A DNA stretch of 64,000 nt from Tellurirhabdus rosea. Its GTDB lineage: Bacteria; Bacteroidota; Bacteroidia; Cytophagales; Spirosomataceae. The first letter of the stretch is position 1. Each line of letters opens with the position of its first letter. Shown one piece after another: positions 24,739 to 33,738 of this stretch. Under the pieces are notes generated by a model. That model saw only the letters and a list, made by a program, of their open reading frames with translations. It was not told where the DNA came from and did not search any database. Location: the NCBI RefSeq assembly GCF_026278345.1, contig NZ_CP111085.1:818001-882000 (forward strand), in the 5' to 3' direction. Made by a program: the position numbers and the translations under genes.

Positions 24739-25932
24739 TTACGGGTACAGTAAGTACTTCTTTCTCAACGCCCTGTAACGATTCAGGCCCGGCTCCCAGG
24801 TCTTCCGAATCTCGGCTTCGGACTTGCCGGCGAGGACCTGTTTCCGGAACTCGTCGGTGCCCGCCAGCTTGTCGATGTAGTTGGTTGCCAGAAAGAATTT
24901 CGTCTTGTCCGGCGTCTTCCGGAAAAACTCAAACAGGTATTTGAGCGACAACCCGTTCGTCGGCGGCTCCGCCTGCGAAAGATCGTAGCCGTAACACCGC
25001 TTGCCTTCCTGCGGCGGGTTCACCGCGCCGGGTTTATCGGTCGGGGTAAATTCAAATTTTCCGTAAGCCGGATTCTCCGGGGCGCCGATGACCTGGAACT
25101 GCTTGTCGGTGCCGCGGCCCACGCTGACAATCGTGCCCTCGAAAAAGCAGAGCGACGGATACAGCAGGACAGACTGCTGGTTGGGCAGGTTCGGGGAAGG
25201 CGGAACCGGCAGGCGGTACGGCAGACGGTGGTTGTAAGCCGGTATTTTGACGACCGTCAGCGGGCAGGTAACGCCGTTTTTCAGCCACTTCTCGCCGTTG
25301 ATCATCTGCGCCAGTTCGCCAACCGTCAGCCCGTGGACGACGGGAATCGGGTGCATGCCGACAAACGACTGGAATTTGGGGTCCAGCACCGGACCATCGA
25401 CGTAATTTCCGTTCGGATTGGGCCGATCCAGCACGATGAGCGGCTTTTTCTGCTCGGCGCAGGCTTCCATCACGTAGTGCATGGTGCTGATGTAAGTGTA
25501 AAAACGGGTGCCTACATCCTGAATGTCGAAGATCAGCACGTCCAGCGAATCGATCTGTTCGGGCGCCGGTTTGCGGTTTTTGCCGTACAGGGAGATAATG
25601 GGAACGCCCGTGCGCGTATCCCGGCCGTCGGCGATGGTCTCCCCGTCGGTGGCCTGCCCGCGAAAGCCGTGTTCCGGGGCAAAAATGGTTTTGATGGCAA
25701 TGCCGCGGGCCAGCAGGCTATCGACCAGGTGCGTGTTTCCGACAATGGAGGTGTGGTTGACGACCATGCCTACCCGTTTGCCTTTCAGCAGGGGCAGAAA
25801 CTGGTTCATCTGCTCGGCGCCGGTCTGCAGGCGGGCGGAGGCTGCCCGGGTGGACGTTTTGCCCGTCTGGGCTTTACAACTGCTGATGAGGAGTAGGGCA
25901 AACAGGAAAAGTACGTGGCGAAGTGGTGTCAT
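24739..25932 (-). CDS. DUF1343 / NamZ-like exo-beta-N-acetylmuramidase lipoprotein
   Basis: 397 residues from the ATG at 25932. The signal ends in a lipobox (LLLISSC, Cys19), while the longer in-frame start at 25977 would mask it. Motifs MVVNHTSIVG, TIFAPEHGFRG, GVPIISLYGKNRKP, LIFDIQDVGTRFYTY, LDRPNPNGNYVDGP and SVGRGTDKQFQVIGAP are those of NamZ enzymes, which remove N-acetylmuramic acid from the non-reducing end of peptidoglycan fragments. It would act at the inner face of the outer membrane or in the periplasm in cell-wall recycling. A TACTTTG near-match to the -7 box lies about 30 nt upstream. Confidence 0.9.
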   Translation of the reverse strand: MTPLRHVLFLFALLLISSCKAQTGKTSTRAASARLQTGAEQMNQFLPLLKGKRVGMVVNHTSIVGNTHLVDSLLARGIAIKTIFAPEHGFRGQATDGETIADGRDTRTGVPIISLYGKNRKPAPEQIDSLDVLIFDIQDVGTRFYTYISTMHYVMEACAEQKKPLIVLDRPNPNGNYVDGPVLDPKFQSFVGMHPIPVVHGLTVGELAQMINGEKWLKNGVTCPLTVVKIPAYNHRLPYRLPVPPSPNLPNQQSVLLYPSLCFFEGTIVSVGRGTDKQFQVIGAPENPAYGKFEFTPTDKPGAVNPPQEGKRCYGYDLSQAEPPTNGLSLKYLFEFFRKTPDKTKFFLATNYIDKLAGTDEFRKQVLAGKSEAEIRKTWEPGLNRYRALRKKYLLYP

Positions 25933-26244
25933 GAATAAGAGGAGTGACGATACATATTCTTTTTGCAAAGTAGGCACGCTGCCTTCCCTCCCGCAACGAA
26001 ATTCCCGGTTTTTTCTTTTAGGCTTTCGACCGGAAACCTATAAACGAGACCGGTCGGCCCCGCGCCTGCCGTTTGCGGCTCCCGCCTGACTTTTTGCGCT
26101 GGATTTGGGCAGGCCCGGCCAATCGTCCCTTTTGTGCGTAAGAAAACCGGCGCCTGCACATCCGGAAGCCGGTTCTGTTCGTTACTTTTAAGCCGCAAAA
26201 CTCTGGCTGCGGACAACGTCCCGGCATTTAACTGTTAGCCCGAT
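25933..26244. other. 312-nt divergent intergenic region, no gene seen
   Basis: This spacer separates the divergent NamZ-like and LolE-like genes. It contains a near-consensus -7 sequence for the left gene at about 25963-25970 (minus). I found no exact TAnnTTTG box for the right gene, no hairpin with a T-run and no RNA gene. Short frames here have no protein-like features. Confidence 0.5.
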
Positions 26245-27468
26245 TTGAATCTTCCGCTTTTTCTGGCCCGGCGTATCCGCCATGCTCCCGTTGAAACCTT
26301 TTCCGCCACCGTAACCCGGGTGGGCATTGCCAGCATTGCCATTGGCCTAGCCGTTATTCTGGTTGCCTTTGCGGTGCTGTTCGGGTTTAAAAATACCATC
26401 CGGCAAAAGATTTTTCTTTTCGGCGCCCATATCCAGATTTCCAAATTTACGCTTAACAACTCCTACGAAGAAACGCCGCTTCCCGTTCGCAACAAGCTGA
26501 CCCAGAACATCAAAACGATTGAAGGACTCCGGCACATCCAGGGCGTGGGGCTGAAAGCGGGCATTCTCAAAACGCCGGACGAACTCAGCGGGGCCGTGCT
26601 GAAAGGCGTGGGCAAGGACTACGACTGGGCCTTGTTTCAGGAATCGCTGGTGGCGGGCCGCGTTCCGGCCGTTCAGCCCGACAGCGGGTACTCGCGCGAG
26701 GTGCTGCTCAGCCAGTATATGGCCAGCCAGCTGCGGCTGAAACCGGGCGACGAGGTGACGATGTATTTCATCGATAACCCGCCCCGTGCCCGGAAATTGC
26801 AGATTACGGGTATTTACGATACCGGCATGCCTGAATTCGACGGCACCTTTGTCGTGGGCGACATCCGCATGGTCCAGCGGCTCAACAACTGGGGGCCGGA
26901 TTCGGTCGGGACGTTCGAGCTTTTCGTGAACGACTTCAACCGGCTCGATGCCGTTTACGAGGCGGTCCGCGACCTTTCGCCGCCCGATTTTCTGCCCACG
27001 CGCGTCTCAGACAATTACCGGGAGCTGTTCGACTGGATGAGCATGCTCGACTCGAACGCGGTGGTTTTTCTGGTGCTGATTCTGTTCGTCGCCAGCTTCA
27101 ACATGGTGTCGATTCTGCTGGTGCTGATGATGGAGCGGACGCCGATGATCGGGCTTTTCAAGGCGATGGGCAGTCCGGATGCGCTCATCCGCCGGATGTT
27201 CCTATACGTCGGGCTGGATATGGTCGTCAAGGGCCTGCTGATCGGCAACCTGCTGGGTCTGGGCCTGTGCGCCATCCAGTATTATTTCCGCCTGGTACCG
27301 CTTGACCCCAAGAACTACTACATGAGTTACGTGCCCATCGAGTGGAACCTGCCCGTCATTCTGTTCGCCAACCTGGGAACGCTCCTCCTGATCGGCCTCA
27401 TCCTCTGGATTCCAACGCTGGTCATCACCCGGATTCAGCCCGTGAAAGCCCTAATCTTTAAAAAATAG
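26245..27468 (+). CDS. LolE/FtsX-type ABC transporter permease
   Basis: 407 residues from a TTG start at 26245. An in-frame stop lies just upstream, and the N-terminus NLPLFLARRIRHAP is typical of Bacteroidota LolC/E proteins, so the TTG is preferred over any later ATG. One membrane segment is near residues 25-50, a long periplasmic domain runs to about 270, and three segments follow (about 275-300, 320-345, 370-395), the FtsX/MacB topology. The C-terminal region has MMERTPMIGLFKAMG. It probably extracts lipoproteins from the inner membrane with an ATPase encoded elsewhere. Its stop lies inside the R3 repeat. Confidence 0.88.
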   Translation: MNLPLFLARRIRHAPVETFSATVTRVGIASIAIGLAVILVAFAVLFGFKNTIRQKIFLFGAHIQISKFTLNNSYEETPLPVRNKLTQNIKTIEGLRHIQGVGLKAGILKTPDELSGAVLKGVGKDYDWALFQESLVAGRVPAVQPDSGYSREVLLSQYMASQLRLKPGDEVTMYFIDNPPRARKLQITGIYDTGMPEFDGTFVVGDIRMVQRLNNWGPDSVGTFELFVNDFNRLDAVYEAVRDLSPPDFLPTRVSDNYRELFDWMSMLDSNAVVFLVLILFVASFNMVSILLVLMMERTPMIGLFKAMGSPDALIRRMFLYVGLDMVVKGLLIGNLLGLGLCAIQYYFRLVPLDPKNYYMSYVPIEWNLPVILFANLGTLLLIGLILWIPTLVITRIQPVKALIFKK

Positions 27469-27560
27469 TTAAGAATTAAGAGTTAAAAGTTAAAAGTAAA
27501 GCTCCGCCAGTTCAGAAACCTGAATAAGCGGAGCCTACTTTTAACTCGTAACTCTTAACT
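27467..27560. repeat. Nested hairpin repeat, copy 3 (R3, forward)
   Basis: AT-rich arms AGTTAAGAATTAAGAGTT and AACTCGTAACTCTTAACT enclose GCTCCGC/GCGGAGC and an inner TCAG-AAAC-CTGA hairpin. It spans exactly the gap between convergent genes: its left edge is in the stop codon of the LolE gene and its right edge in that of the LiaF-like gene. Confidence 0.9.
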
Positions 27561-28530
27561 AATAACGTTCCACTTTCACGCTCGACATGCCGCCTTCGTA
27601 TTTGATGGTCACTTTTTTGGCGGCTTTGTCGTAGTCCGGGGACTGGAAGCGGTTGTTGCTTACTTCGGTGAAGCCGACAAACTTCTGGGAGTTCATCGCG
27701 CCCTGCATCTCGATCTGGCAGCCGACGGTTTTTGGAACCCGGATCGTGACCGACGCCACCCCGGATTCGATGTCAATGAGCGATTCGGCGGCCCGGTCGC
27801 CCAGCTTCAGGTCGATTTCGGCGGCCCCGGCATCCAGTTCCAGACGGCGCACGGCGTAGGCGCTCAGATCCAGATCGGCCTTTCCGGCCCCAAAACCCAG
27901 ATCGAATTCCCAGGCCGGCTGGGCATTGAGTTTCAGATTGACCCGGTTCTCAATCTTGCCGTTCCGGATTTTGAACTTGTCGTCGTTCAGTTCGAGATTC
28001 ACTTCGGCCGTATGGTCCTCGTCATCCCGGCTAACAGACATGCTGTAGCTGCTAACCGTCATGCGGGTATCCGCTACAACCAGACTGTCGGAGGGTGCGC
28101 CGATGGTGAACGTGCCCGCTCCACCGCCGAACTTCAACCTCGCCTGCTGGATGTCGGGGGCCATCGGCTCGGCAAACCGGTCGGTCCGGGGCGTTGTGCC
28201 GGAGCTGGCCGTGTCATTGTCCGAATCGTCGCTATGCCACTCGAAATCATCCTCATCGTCGTCCACATGGACTTCCACCTTTTCCCGGTTGGAACGGAAG
28301 GCACTGATAACGGCCAGCGGGATGGCTACGGCCAGCAGCACGGTCGTGACCACGGCGGCCGAACTGTTGCTTCGCCGCAGGATGATGTTCACCCCGGCCA
28401 GAATCAGCAGAATGGGCCAGAAGCGGGCTAGGTTGCCCAGATCGAGGTGAAACCAGTCCAGTTTCTCACCCAAAAAGATCACACCCAGGGTAATCAGAAC
28501 GATGCCCGGAACAATACTTCGCGATTTCAT
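27559..28530 (-). CDS. LiaF-like membrane protein with N-terminal DUF5668-type segments
   Basis: 323 residues. Three hydrophobic segments occupy residues 1-80 (IVPGIVLITLGVIFLGEKL, FWPILLILAGVNIILRR, AAVVTTVLLAVAIPLAVI). An acidic linker (HVDDDEDDFEWHSDDSD) leads to a C-terminal beta-helix-like domain (FGAGKADLDLSAYAVRRL, LDAGAAEIDLKLGDRA) resembling LiaF. LiaF-type proteins modulate envelope-stress signalling in Firmicutes; the role here is unknown. It sits 12 nt downstream of a PspC-domain gene, which also belongs to envelope-stress systems, so the pair is probably an operon. Confidence 0.82.
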   Translation of the reverse strand: MKSRSIVPGIVLITLGVIFLGEKLDWFHLDLGNLARFWPILLILAGVNIILRRSNSSAAVVTTVLLAVAIPLAVISAFRSNREKVEVHVDDDEDDFEWHSDDSDNDTASSGTTPRTDRFAEPMAPDIQQARLKFGGGAGTFTIGAPSDSLVVADTRMTVSSYSMSVSRDDEDHTAEVNLELNDDKFKIRNGKIENRVNLKLNAQPAWEFDLGFGAGKADLDLSAYAVRRLELDAGAAEIDLKLGDRAAESLIDIESGVASVTIRVPKTVGCQIEMQGAMNSQKFVGFTEVSNNRFQSPDYDKAAKKVTIKYEGGMSSVKVERY

Positions 28531-28542
28531 GGCGTCGGTTGA

Positions 28543-29082
28543 TTAGAGGGGTTGTTGGGGATTACTGCCGGTGTAGGGGTCGCTGGTGCCGGTCGTGCCG
28601 GTATAGGGCGGCGTCTGGCCGCTGTTGTAGGTGTCGTCGTCGTTCCGGTTCCGGTTGCGAACGAGCAGCCACACGCCCAGCAGAATCAGACCAATCGGCC
28701 AGATCTTGCCAAAATCGATGTAGAAATCGAACCACTCACGCATGAAATAATACACGCCGATCAGGATCAGCAGTCCGCCAAATACAATACTTCCGGTATG
28801 TTCGTCTTTCCGGTTTACATTCTGGTTCATGGTCGAATAGGGGGTTGAGGTTGAAGAGGAGCCGGGCGTGGATGAGTAGACGGTATAAGCCGCGCCGATG
28901 CGTTCCGGCAACACAATCCACAAGATAATGTAAATGAGCAAAGACGGAAAATGAGGCAGAAAAAAGCCGGCGACGAACAGGACTCGGACCAGCGTTTTAT
29001 CTATGGTAAAGTAATCGGCCAGTCCGGCGGCAACGCCGCCCAGCACCGAGTCATTCGTCAGGCGTTCTAAGCGTTTGTTCAT
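28543..29082 (-). CDS. PspC-domain membrane protein
   Basis: 179 residues. The N-terminal PspC domain (KRLERLTNDSVLGGVAAGLA, DYFTIDKTLVRVLFV, LPSLLIYIILWIVLPE-like region ending in VLPE) has one or two membrane segments. A Ser/Thr/Pro linker leads to two further membrane segments (SIVFGGLLILIGVYYFMREW, IWPIGLILLGVWLLVRN) and a polar Asn/Asp/Thr tail. PspC proteins act in envelope-stress responses. It precedes the LiaF-like gene, with which it shares the repeated GxxLxxxGV membrane motif. Confidence 0.88.
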   Translation of the reverse strand: MNKRLERLTNDSVLGGVAAGLADYFTIDKTLVRVLFVAGFFLPHFPSLLIYIILWIVLPERIGAAYTVYSSTPGSSSTSTPYSTMNQNVNRKDEHTGSIVFGGLLILIGVYYFMREWFDFYIDFGKIWPIGLILLGVWLLVRNRNRNDDDTYNSGQTPPYTGTTGTSDPYTGSNPQQPL

Positions 29083-29204
29083 GGTTTGTTGTCGTTAGTT
29101 GACGCAGTAAACCTACCAAACGCGCAAATTTCCCCCAATTTGAGTTATAAGAATGGACGCCGGACAGGATGAAATCCATCAAAAACCGGATAGTTGGTAA
29201 TACC

Positions 29205-29248
29205 AAGTAGTAGGCGAAACCAGATCGCTCCGCCTCCTACTTTTCTTT
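29205..29248. repeat. Degenerate hairpin after treZ
   Basis: AAGTAGTAGGCG pairs with CGCCTCCTACTT with one mismatch and a 14-nt loop, followed on the plus strand by TTCTTTTTT. The GCTCCGCC and CTACTTTT parts recall the R1-R4 family, so it may be a decayed copy. It could end treZ transcription. Confidence 0.5.
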
Positions 29249-29249
29249 T

Positions 29250-31091
29250 TTATTCGCTCGCTTCATAAACGGTAATGCTGAGCGGCGGGAGGCTGACGGC
29301 GGCTCCGGCTTCGACGGTAATCGGCAGGCCCGGGCGGTCGTCGGCTTCGGTAAGCCACCGGCGTTCGCGGGAATCAAGAATCTTCTGCCAGCGGGCGGCC
29401 GAATGGGCGACGGCATAGGCAGCCGGCTCGCCGGAGAGGTTGAAAAGGCAGAGCAGGTGCCTGAGCCCGTCTTCACTGCGCCGGTGCAGCACCAGCCCCT
29501 GCTGGCCCAGCACGTCCACCCGCAGGTCGTCTTTCCCGACGTTCTGCAAAACCGGGTGCGACCGGCGCAGCGCAATCAGTTGCTGGTGCCATTCCAGCAT
29601 CAGGCGGTGCCGACCTTCCGAGCGCACCTGCCACCGTAGTTTCGAGTCCAGAAAGGTCTTTTCGTCCTGCGGGTCCGGCGGCTCGGCATCAAATCCGTAA
29701 TCGGCAAACTCTTCTTTGCGCCCTTTCCGGACGGCTTCCACCAGTTCGGGTTCCGAATGACTGACGAAGTAGAAAAAAGGCGATTCGTCGCCGTACTCCT
29801 CCCCCATGAACAGCAGCGGGATGTACGGCGACAGCATGACGGCGGCGGCGGCCACTTTCAGGCGTTCGTAATCGACCAGCATGCACAGACGCTCGCCTTT
29901 CACCCGGTTGCCGACCTGATCGTGGTTCTGGTTGAACACCACAAAATGGTCGCCAGGAATACCCACGGACGAAGCGCCGTATTTTCGTTTGCGAAACGGT
30001 ACAAACTCGCCGCTGTGTACAAATCCGTCCGTAAACGCCTTCGCCAGTTGTTCCATCCGCCCAAAATCCGGGTAGCGCTGCTTCCCTTCTTCATCGACGA
30101 GCACATACAGCGTGTGGTGGAAATCGTCGAGCCACTGGGCCGTAAAGCCGTACCCGCCCAGTTCGGGCGACCGGATGACCCGCGGGCTGTTCAGGTCGCT
30201 TTCGGCAATCATCGGCAGCGAACGGCCGAGCCGCTGTTCCAGCTGGCGGATTTTGTGGTACGTCAGTTCCCAGAAGTTGACCGCCCCCGTGTCGTAAATG
30301 GTGTGAATGGCATCCACCCGAAGACCGTCGATGTGAAACTTTTCGAACCAGTACAGCGGGTTGTTGGAAAAATAATCCCGTGCGCCCTCGGACCAGTCGC
30401 GGTCGAAATTCAGGGCATCGCCCCAGGGAGTACAGTACTGGCTGGTGAAGTACGGGCCGAATTTGCCGAAATAATTGCCTTCGGGCCCAATGTGGTTGTA
30501 GACCACGTCCAGAAAAACGGCAATTCCGTGCGCGTGGCAGGCATCGACCATCTTTTTCAGCCCTTCCGGTCCGCCGTAACTATCCTGAACGGCATACGGA
30601 AAAACGCCGTCGTAGCCCCAGTTGCGGCTGCCCGGAAACTGGTTGACCGGCATGAGCTCCAGCGCGTTGATCCCAACCTCGGCCAGTTGGGCAAGGCGGG
30701 GAATGATGGCTTCGAACGTGCCTTCCGGTGTGAACGTACCCACGTGCAGTTCGTACAGAATCAGGTTCCGGAACGGAATACCCCGCCAGGCGCTGTCCTG
30801 CCAGGCAAACGCCCCGTGGTCCACAACGGCGGAAGGGCCGTGTACCCCGTCGGGCTGGTACTGCGAGGCCGGATCGGGAAAATCCTCTTCGTCATCCGGC
30901 CTGAAAAAGTAACGCGTTCCCGGTTCAACGCCCGTCATTTCGAGTCTGAAATACCCGAAGTCCGCCCGTTCCATCGGCAGTTTCTGTTCTTTCGGCTGAA
31001 TCAGGTGCAGCACCATCTTTTTTTTCAGTGGCGCCCAGACGGTAAACACGCAACGCCCGTCACCCAGGTATTCCGCCCCAATGGTTTTCAT
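29250..31091 (-). CDS. treZ: Malto-oligosyltrehalose trehalohydrolase
   Basis: 613 residues. The N-terminal CBM48-like beta domain (TVWAPLKKKMVLHL, DFGYFRLEMTGVEPGTRY) precedes a GH13 barrel. Catalytic residues are D260 (DGLRVDAIH), E297 (PMIAESDLN) and D391 (NQNHDQVGNR). Signature stretches ILYELHVGTFTPEGTF, ELMPVNQFPGSRNWGYDGV and DVVYNHIGPEGNY fit TreZ, which hydrolyses the bond next to the trehalosyl end to release trehalose. It normally works after TreY, which is not in this window. The next gene upstream on the same strand is a GH13 glucosidase. Confidence 0.93.
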   Translation of the reverse strand: MKTIGAEYLGDGRCVFTVWAPLKKKMVLHLIQPKEQKLPMERADFGYFRLEMTGVEPGTRYFFRPDDEEDFPDPASQYQPDGVHGPSAVVDHGAFAWQDSAWRGIPFRNLILYELHVGTFTPEGTFEAIIPRLAQLAEVGINALELMPVNQFPGSRNWGYDGVFPYAVQDSYGGPEGLKKMVDACHAHGIAVFLDVVYNHIGPEGNYFGKFGPYFTSQYCTPWGDALNFDRDWSEGARDYFSNNPLYWFEKFHIDGLRVDAIHTIYDTGAVNFWELTYHKIRQLEQRLGRSLPMIAESDLNSPRVIRSPELGGYGFTAQWLDDFHHTLYVLVDEEGKQRYPDFGRMEQLAKAFTDGFVHSGEFVPFRKRKYGASSVGIPGDHFVVFNQNHDQVGNRVKGERLCMLVDYERLKVAAAAVMLSPYIPLLFMGEEYGDESPFFYFVSHSEPELVEAVRKGRKEEFADYGFDAEPPDPQDEKTFLDSKLRWQVRSEGRHRLMLEWHQQLIALRRSHPVLQNVGKDDLRVDVLGQQGLVLHRRSEDGLRHLLCLFNLSGEPAAYAVAHSAARWQKILDSRERRWLTEADDRPGLPITVEAGAAVSLPPLSITVYEASE

Positions 31092-31177
31092 TCAGTTTCT
31101 AAACGTTTATGACAAAAGGCTTAAGAACGAATCTCAAGCCGGTTCTCTCCCTTGTATCTATTCGCTAAAACAGGTTT

Positions 31178-32782
31178 TTACTTCTCCAGCCGCACAATTA
31201 CCCCTTCGTCGCCGCCCAGGTTGAGCCTGTTTTCCACCCGGATGCCTTCGCGTTCGGGCACAGTAGCGATTTCGACCGTACCGGCAAACTCGTACTGCTT
31301 AGGTTTGAAATAACTCGGACGGTGGCTCAGGTTGAGGACGATCAGAAAGCTGTCGTGGCCCTCGCTTTCGCGCTCGAAGGCAATGGTCTGCCGGTCGGAG
31401 TAGACCGGGCGGTAGCTACCCGTCTTGAGCGCGGGCTCCCGGTGTCGCAGGTCGATGAGGCGTTTGTAGAGGCTGAGCATCGAGTACGGGTCCTGCCGCT
31501 GCGCCTGCACGTTATGCCGCCGAAAGACTTCGGGCAGCCGCAGCCAGGGTTTGCCCGTGGTGAAACCGGCATTTTCCGAATCGTCCCACTGCATCGGCGT
31601 GCGGGAAGGGTCGCGGCTCAGGTTCAGGTCGGGCATGTTGAGGCCCTGCGGGTCCTGCACCTCCTCGAACGGGATCGGCACGTCGCGCATGCCGATTTCG
31701 TCGCCGTAGTACACGGTGGGCGTTCCGCGGAGCGTCAGCAGCAGCAGGGCAGCCACGCGGGCCTGGGTCTGCCCTACCCGGCTCGTGATACGCGGCTGGT
31801 CGTGGTTGCCGAGAACCCAGTTGGGCCAGCCATCGCCGGGAAGCGCGCCTTCGTACTGGTCGATGGCCGTGGCCACCTGCTGCGCATCCCAGGGCAGGGT
31901 CAGCAACTGGAAATTGAACGGCAGATGCGCCCCGTTCCGGTCGGTGCCGTAATAGGTCATTAGCTGCTGAATGGGCAGGTAAATTTCGCCGATCATCATC
32001 CGCTCGTCGTACCAATCGAGCACGCTCCGCATCATCCGGACGATGGTATGGACTTCTGGCTGGTCGGTAGAATACACCGGCAGCAACTGCTCATAGGTCG
32101 CCATATGAGGCTCGTAGCCGGGGTTGCGGGGGTTATCGCGCCACTGATCGTCCTTGATCATGTGCCACATGACGTCTACCCGGAACCCGTCCACGCCCTT
32201 GTCGAGCCAGAACCGCATGACGGCCATCATGGCCTCCTGAACCTCCGGATTGCGCCAGTTCAGGTCGGGTTGCTCTTTCAGGAAAGCGTGGTAATAGTAC
32301 TGACCGGTGGTCTGGTCCCATTCCCAGCCGCTGCCGCCAAAAACGCTCAGCCAGTTGTTGGGCGGAGAGCCGTCGGGGCGGGCGTCCTGCCAGAGGTACC
32401 AATTCCGCTTGGGATTATCCCGCGACGAGCGCGATTCCAGAAACCAGGGATGCTGGTCGGAGGTGTGGTTCGGCACCAAATCCAGAATGAGTTTCATGCC
32501 CCGGGCGTGCACTTCCTTCAGCAGCGCGTCAAACTCATCCATTGTGCCGAAAATGGGATGAATACTGGTATAATCGGCTATATCGTACCCAAAATCCGCC
32601 ATCGGTGATTCGTAGATGGGCGAAATCCAGATGGCGTCGATTCCCAGCCATTTGAGGTAATCCAGCCGGTTGATGATGCCGCGCAGGTCGCCAATGCCGT
32701 CGCCGTTGCTGTCCTGAAACGATCGGGGGTAAATCTGGTAGATGACACCCTGTTGCCACCAAAGATAGTTTTGCTGTTCCAT
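31178..32782 (-). CDS. GH13 alpha-glucosidase / oligo-1,6-glucosidase-like
   Basis: 534 residues. It opens like family GH13 glucosidases (WWQQGVIYQIYPRSFQDSNG, DGIGDLRGIINRLDYLKWLG). Catalytic residues are D203 (DGFRVDVMW), E266 (MIGEIYLP) and D328 (LGNHDQPR). It lacks a signal peptide and is presumably cytoplasmic, cleaving glucose from short alpha-glucans. The residues after the first catalytic Asp (VMW) do not decide between 1,4 and 1,6 linkage. Its product and that of TreZ would both feed maltodextrin/trehalose metabolism; 86 nt separate the genes, so they may be co-transcribed. Confidence 0.92.
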   Translation of the reverse strand: MEQQNYLWWQQGVIYQIYPRSFQDSNGDGIGDLRGIINRLDYLKWLGIDAIWISPIYESPMADFGYDIADYTSIHPIFGTMDEFDALLKEVHARGMKLILDLVPNHTSDQHPWFLESRSSRDNPKRNWYLWQDARPDGSPPNNWLSVFGGSGWEWDQTTGQYYYHAFLKEQPDLNWRNPEVQEAMMAVMRFWLDKGVDGFRVDVMWHMIKDDQWRDNPRNPGYEPHMATYEQLLPVYSTDQPEVHTIVRMMRSVLDWYDERMMIGEIYLPIQQLMTYYGTDRNGAHLPFNFQLLTLPWDAQQVATAIDQYEGALPGDGWPNWVLGNHDQPRITSRVGQTQARVAALLLLTLRGTPTVYYGDEIGMRDVPIPFEEVQDPQGLNMPDLNLSRDPSRTPMQWDDSENAGFTTGKPWLRLPEVFRRHNVQAQRQDPYSMLSLYKRLIDLRHREPALKTGSYRPVYSDRQTIAFERESEGHDSFLIVLNLSHRPSYFKPKQYEFAGTVEIATVPEREGIRVENRLNLGGDEGVIVRLEK

Positions 32783-32913
32783 AAATTGCCTGCGGTCCCG
32801 GACGGGACCAAGGTGCGCCGTTTGCTAATCAATCTTCACCCTGCCCCGAATGTTTGATTTCCTGAGGTAAAGACCCGGCCTGGCAGGCCCGGCCCGGCAG
32901 GCGACAAAAGAAA

Positions 32914-32937
32914 AACCCGGTCGTGCGGGACCGGGTT
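32914..32937 (-). terminator. Intrinsic terminator of the TrpF-like gene
   Basis: AACCCGGTC/GACCGGGTT, 9-bp stem with a 6-nt loop, followed on the minus strand by TTTCTTTTG. It lies downstream of the gene ending at 33028 and upstream of the GH13 gene. Confidence 0.85.
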
Positions 32938-33027
32938 ATCGGACAGAAAACATCGTTGGATCCACGGGCAGCACATCTGTTTCAGGCGCTGATTCGGGTT
33001 TTATCGGCTTACCAGCCGCTCAGTACG

Positions 33028-33648
33028 TTACTCTTCTTCCAGTTTTTCCAGAATATCCATCATTTCGCCAAACTCCCGGTAGCCGGGGCGGGCCTCGTCG
33101 CCTCCGGCCAGGGCAATTCCTCTCAGCGGCAGATTCGCCAGCACATCGAGGACGTTATCCACCGAAATGCCGGTTCCCAGCAGCACGGGATAGCTTTCGG
33201 CCAGCTGCTGCAACGTGGTTCTGAGGTCATCGTCCAGGTTAATGGGGGCCTTGGCTTCCAGCAGAACGAAGGAAAGTCCGTCGTGTTTGGTGGTGAGAAT
33301 GGACGTAATCTGCGCCAGGGTCAATTGGCCGAGATCCAGCTTCAGGATTACCGGCAGATCGAAGGAGGCGGCGTAGGGCACCACGGCGGAATCTTCCACC
33401 TGAACGGCATCCGGCTGGTAACTTTCCAGCAGCTTTTCGAAAGCCTGCGGGTCCGTCTCGGCCGTTTCGCCCACGATCTGAACACCCGCCAGCCAGCCCC
33501 GGATTTCGGCCAGTTTCTGCGGACTGACGTACTGCTCAGCCGTTTCATCCATGGAAAAACCAAGCATTTCCACGCCCATGCCGGCACAATACCGCGCATC
33601 GCTGAGGTTGGTCACGTTACTTATTTTGACGACGGTACGCAGTGCCAT
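33028..33648 (-). CDS. TrpF-like (beta/alpha)8 protein lacking the catalytic Cys
   Basis: 206 residues with the layout of phosphoribosylanthranilate isomerase: VVKISNVTNLSDARYCAGMG, MGVEMLGFSMD, AVQVEDSA, PVILKLDL and PVLLGTGISVDNVLDVL. In true TrpF the first strand reads KICG, with Cys as general base. Here residues 8-11 are KISN, so Cys is Ser and the Gly is missing. The phosphate-binding region near the C-terminus (GTGISVDN, GIALAGGDEARPG) is partly kept. It is probably not a working TrpF but a relative with another role. No tryptophan genes are nearby. It diverges from mnmA across a compact promoter region. Confidence 0.75.
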   Translation of the reverse strand: MALRTVVKISNVTNLSDARYCAGMGVEMLGFSMDETAEQYVSPQKLAEIRGWLAGVQIVGETAETDPQAFEKLLESYQPDAVQVEDSAVVPYAASFDLPVILKLDLGQLTLAQITSILTTKHDGLSFVLLEAKAPINLDDDLRTTLQQLAESYPVLLGTGISVDNVLDVLANLPLRGIALAGGDEARPGYREFGEMMDILEKLEEE

Positions 33649-33698
33649 TATTCAGTTATGAATTATGAGTTATGAATGATGAGTTATGCGGTTTTTGG

Positions 33699-33706
33699 CA
33701 AAAGTA
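33699..33706 (-). promoter_or_regulatory. -7 promoter box (TACTTTTG on minus strand)
   Basis: Exact TAnnTTTG match about 50 nt before the TrpF-like start at 33648. Confidence 0.55.
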
Positions 33707-33730
33707 CGCTGTTCTGAAGGCTTCGGAAAC

Positions 33731-33738
33731 TAACTTTG
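33731..33738 (+). promoter_or_regulatory. -7 promoter box (TAACTTTG) for mnmA
   Basis: Exact TAnnTTTG match about 98 nt before the mnmA start at 33837. The leader would include the right arm of the inverted repeat at 33771. Confidence 0.55.
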
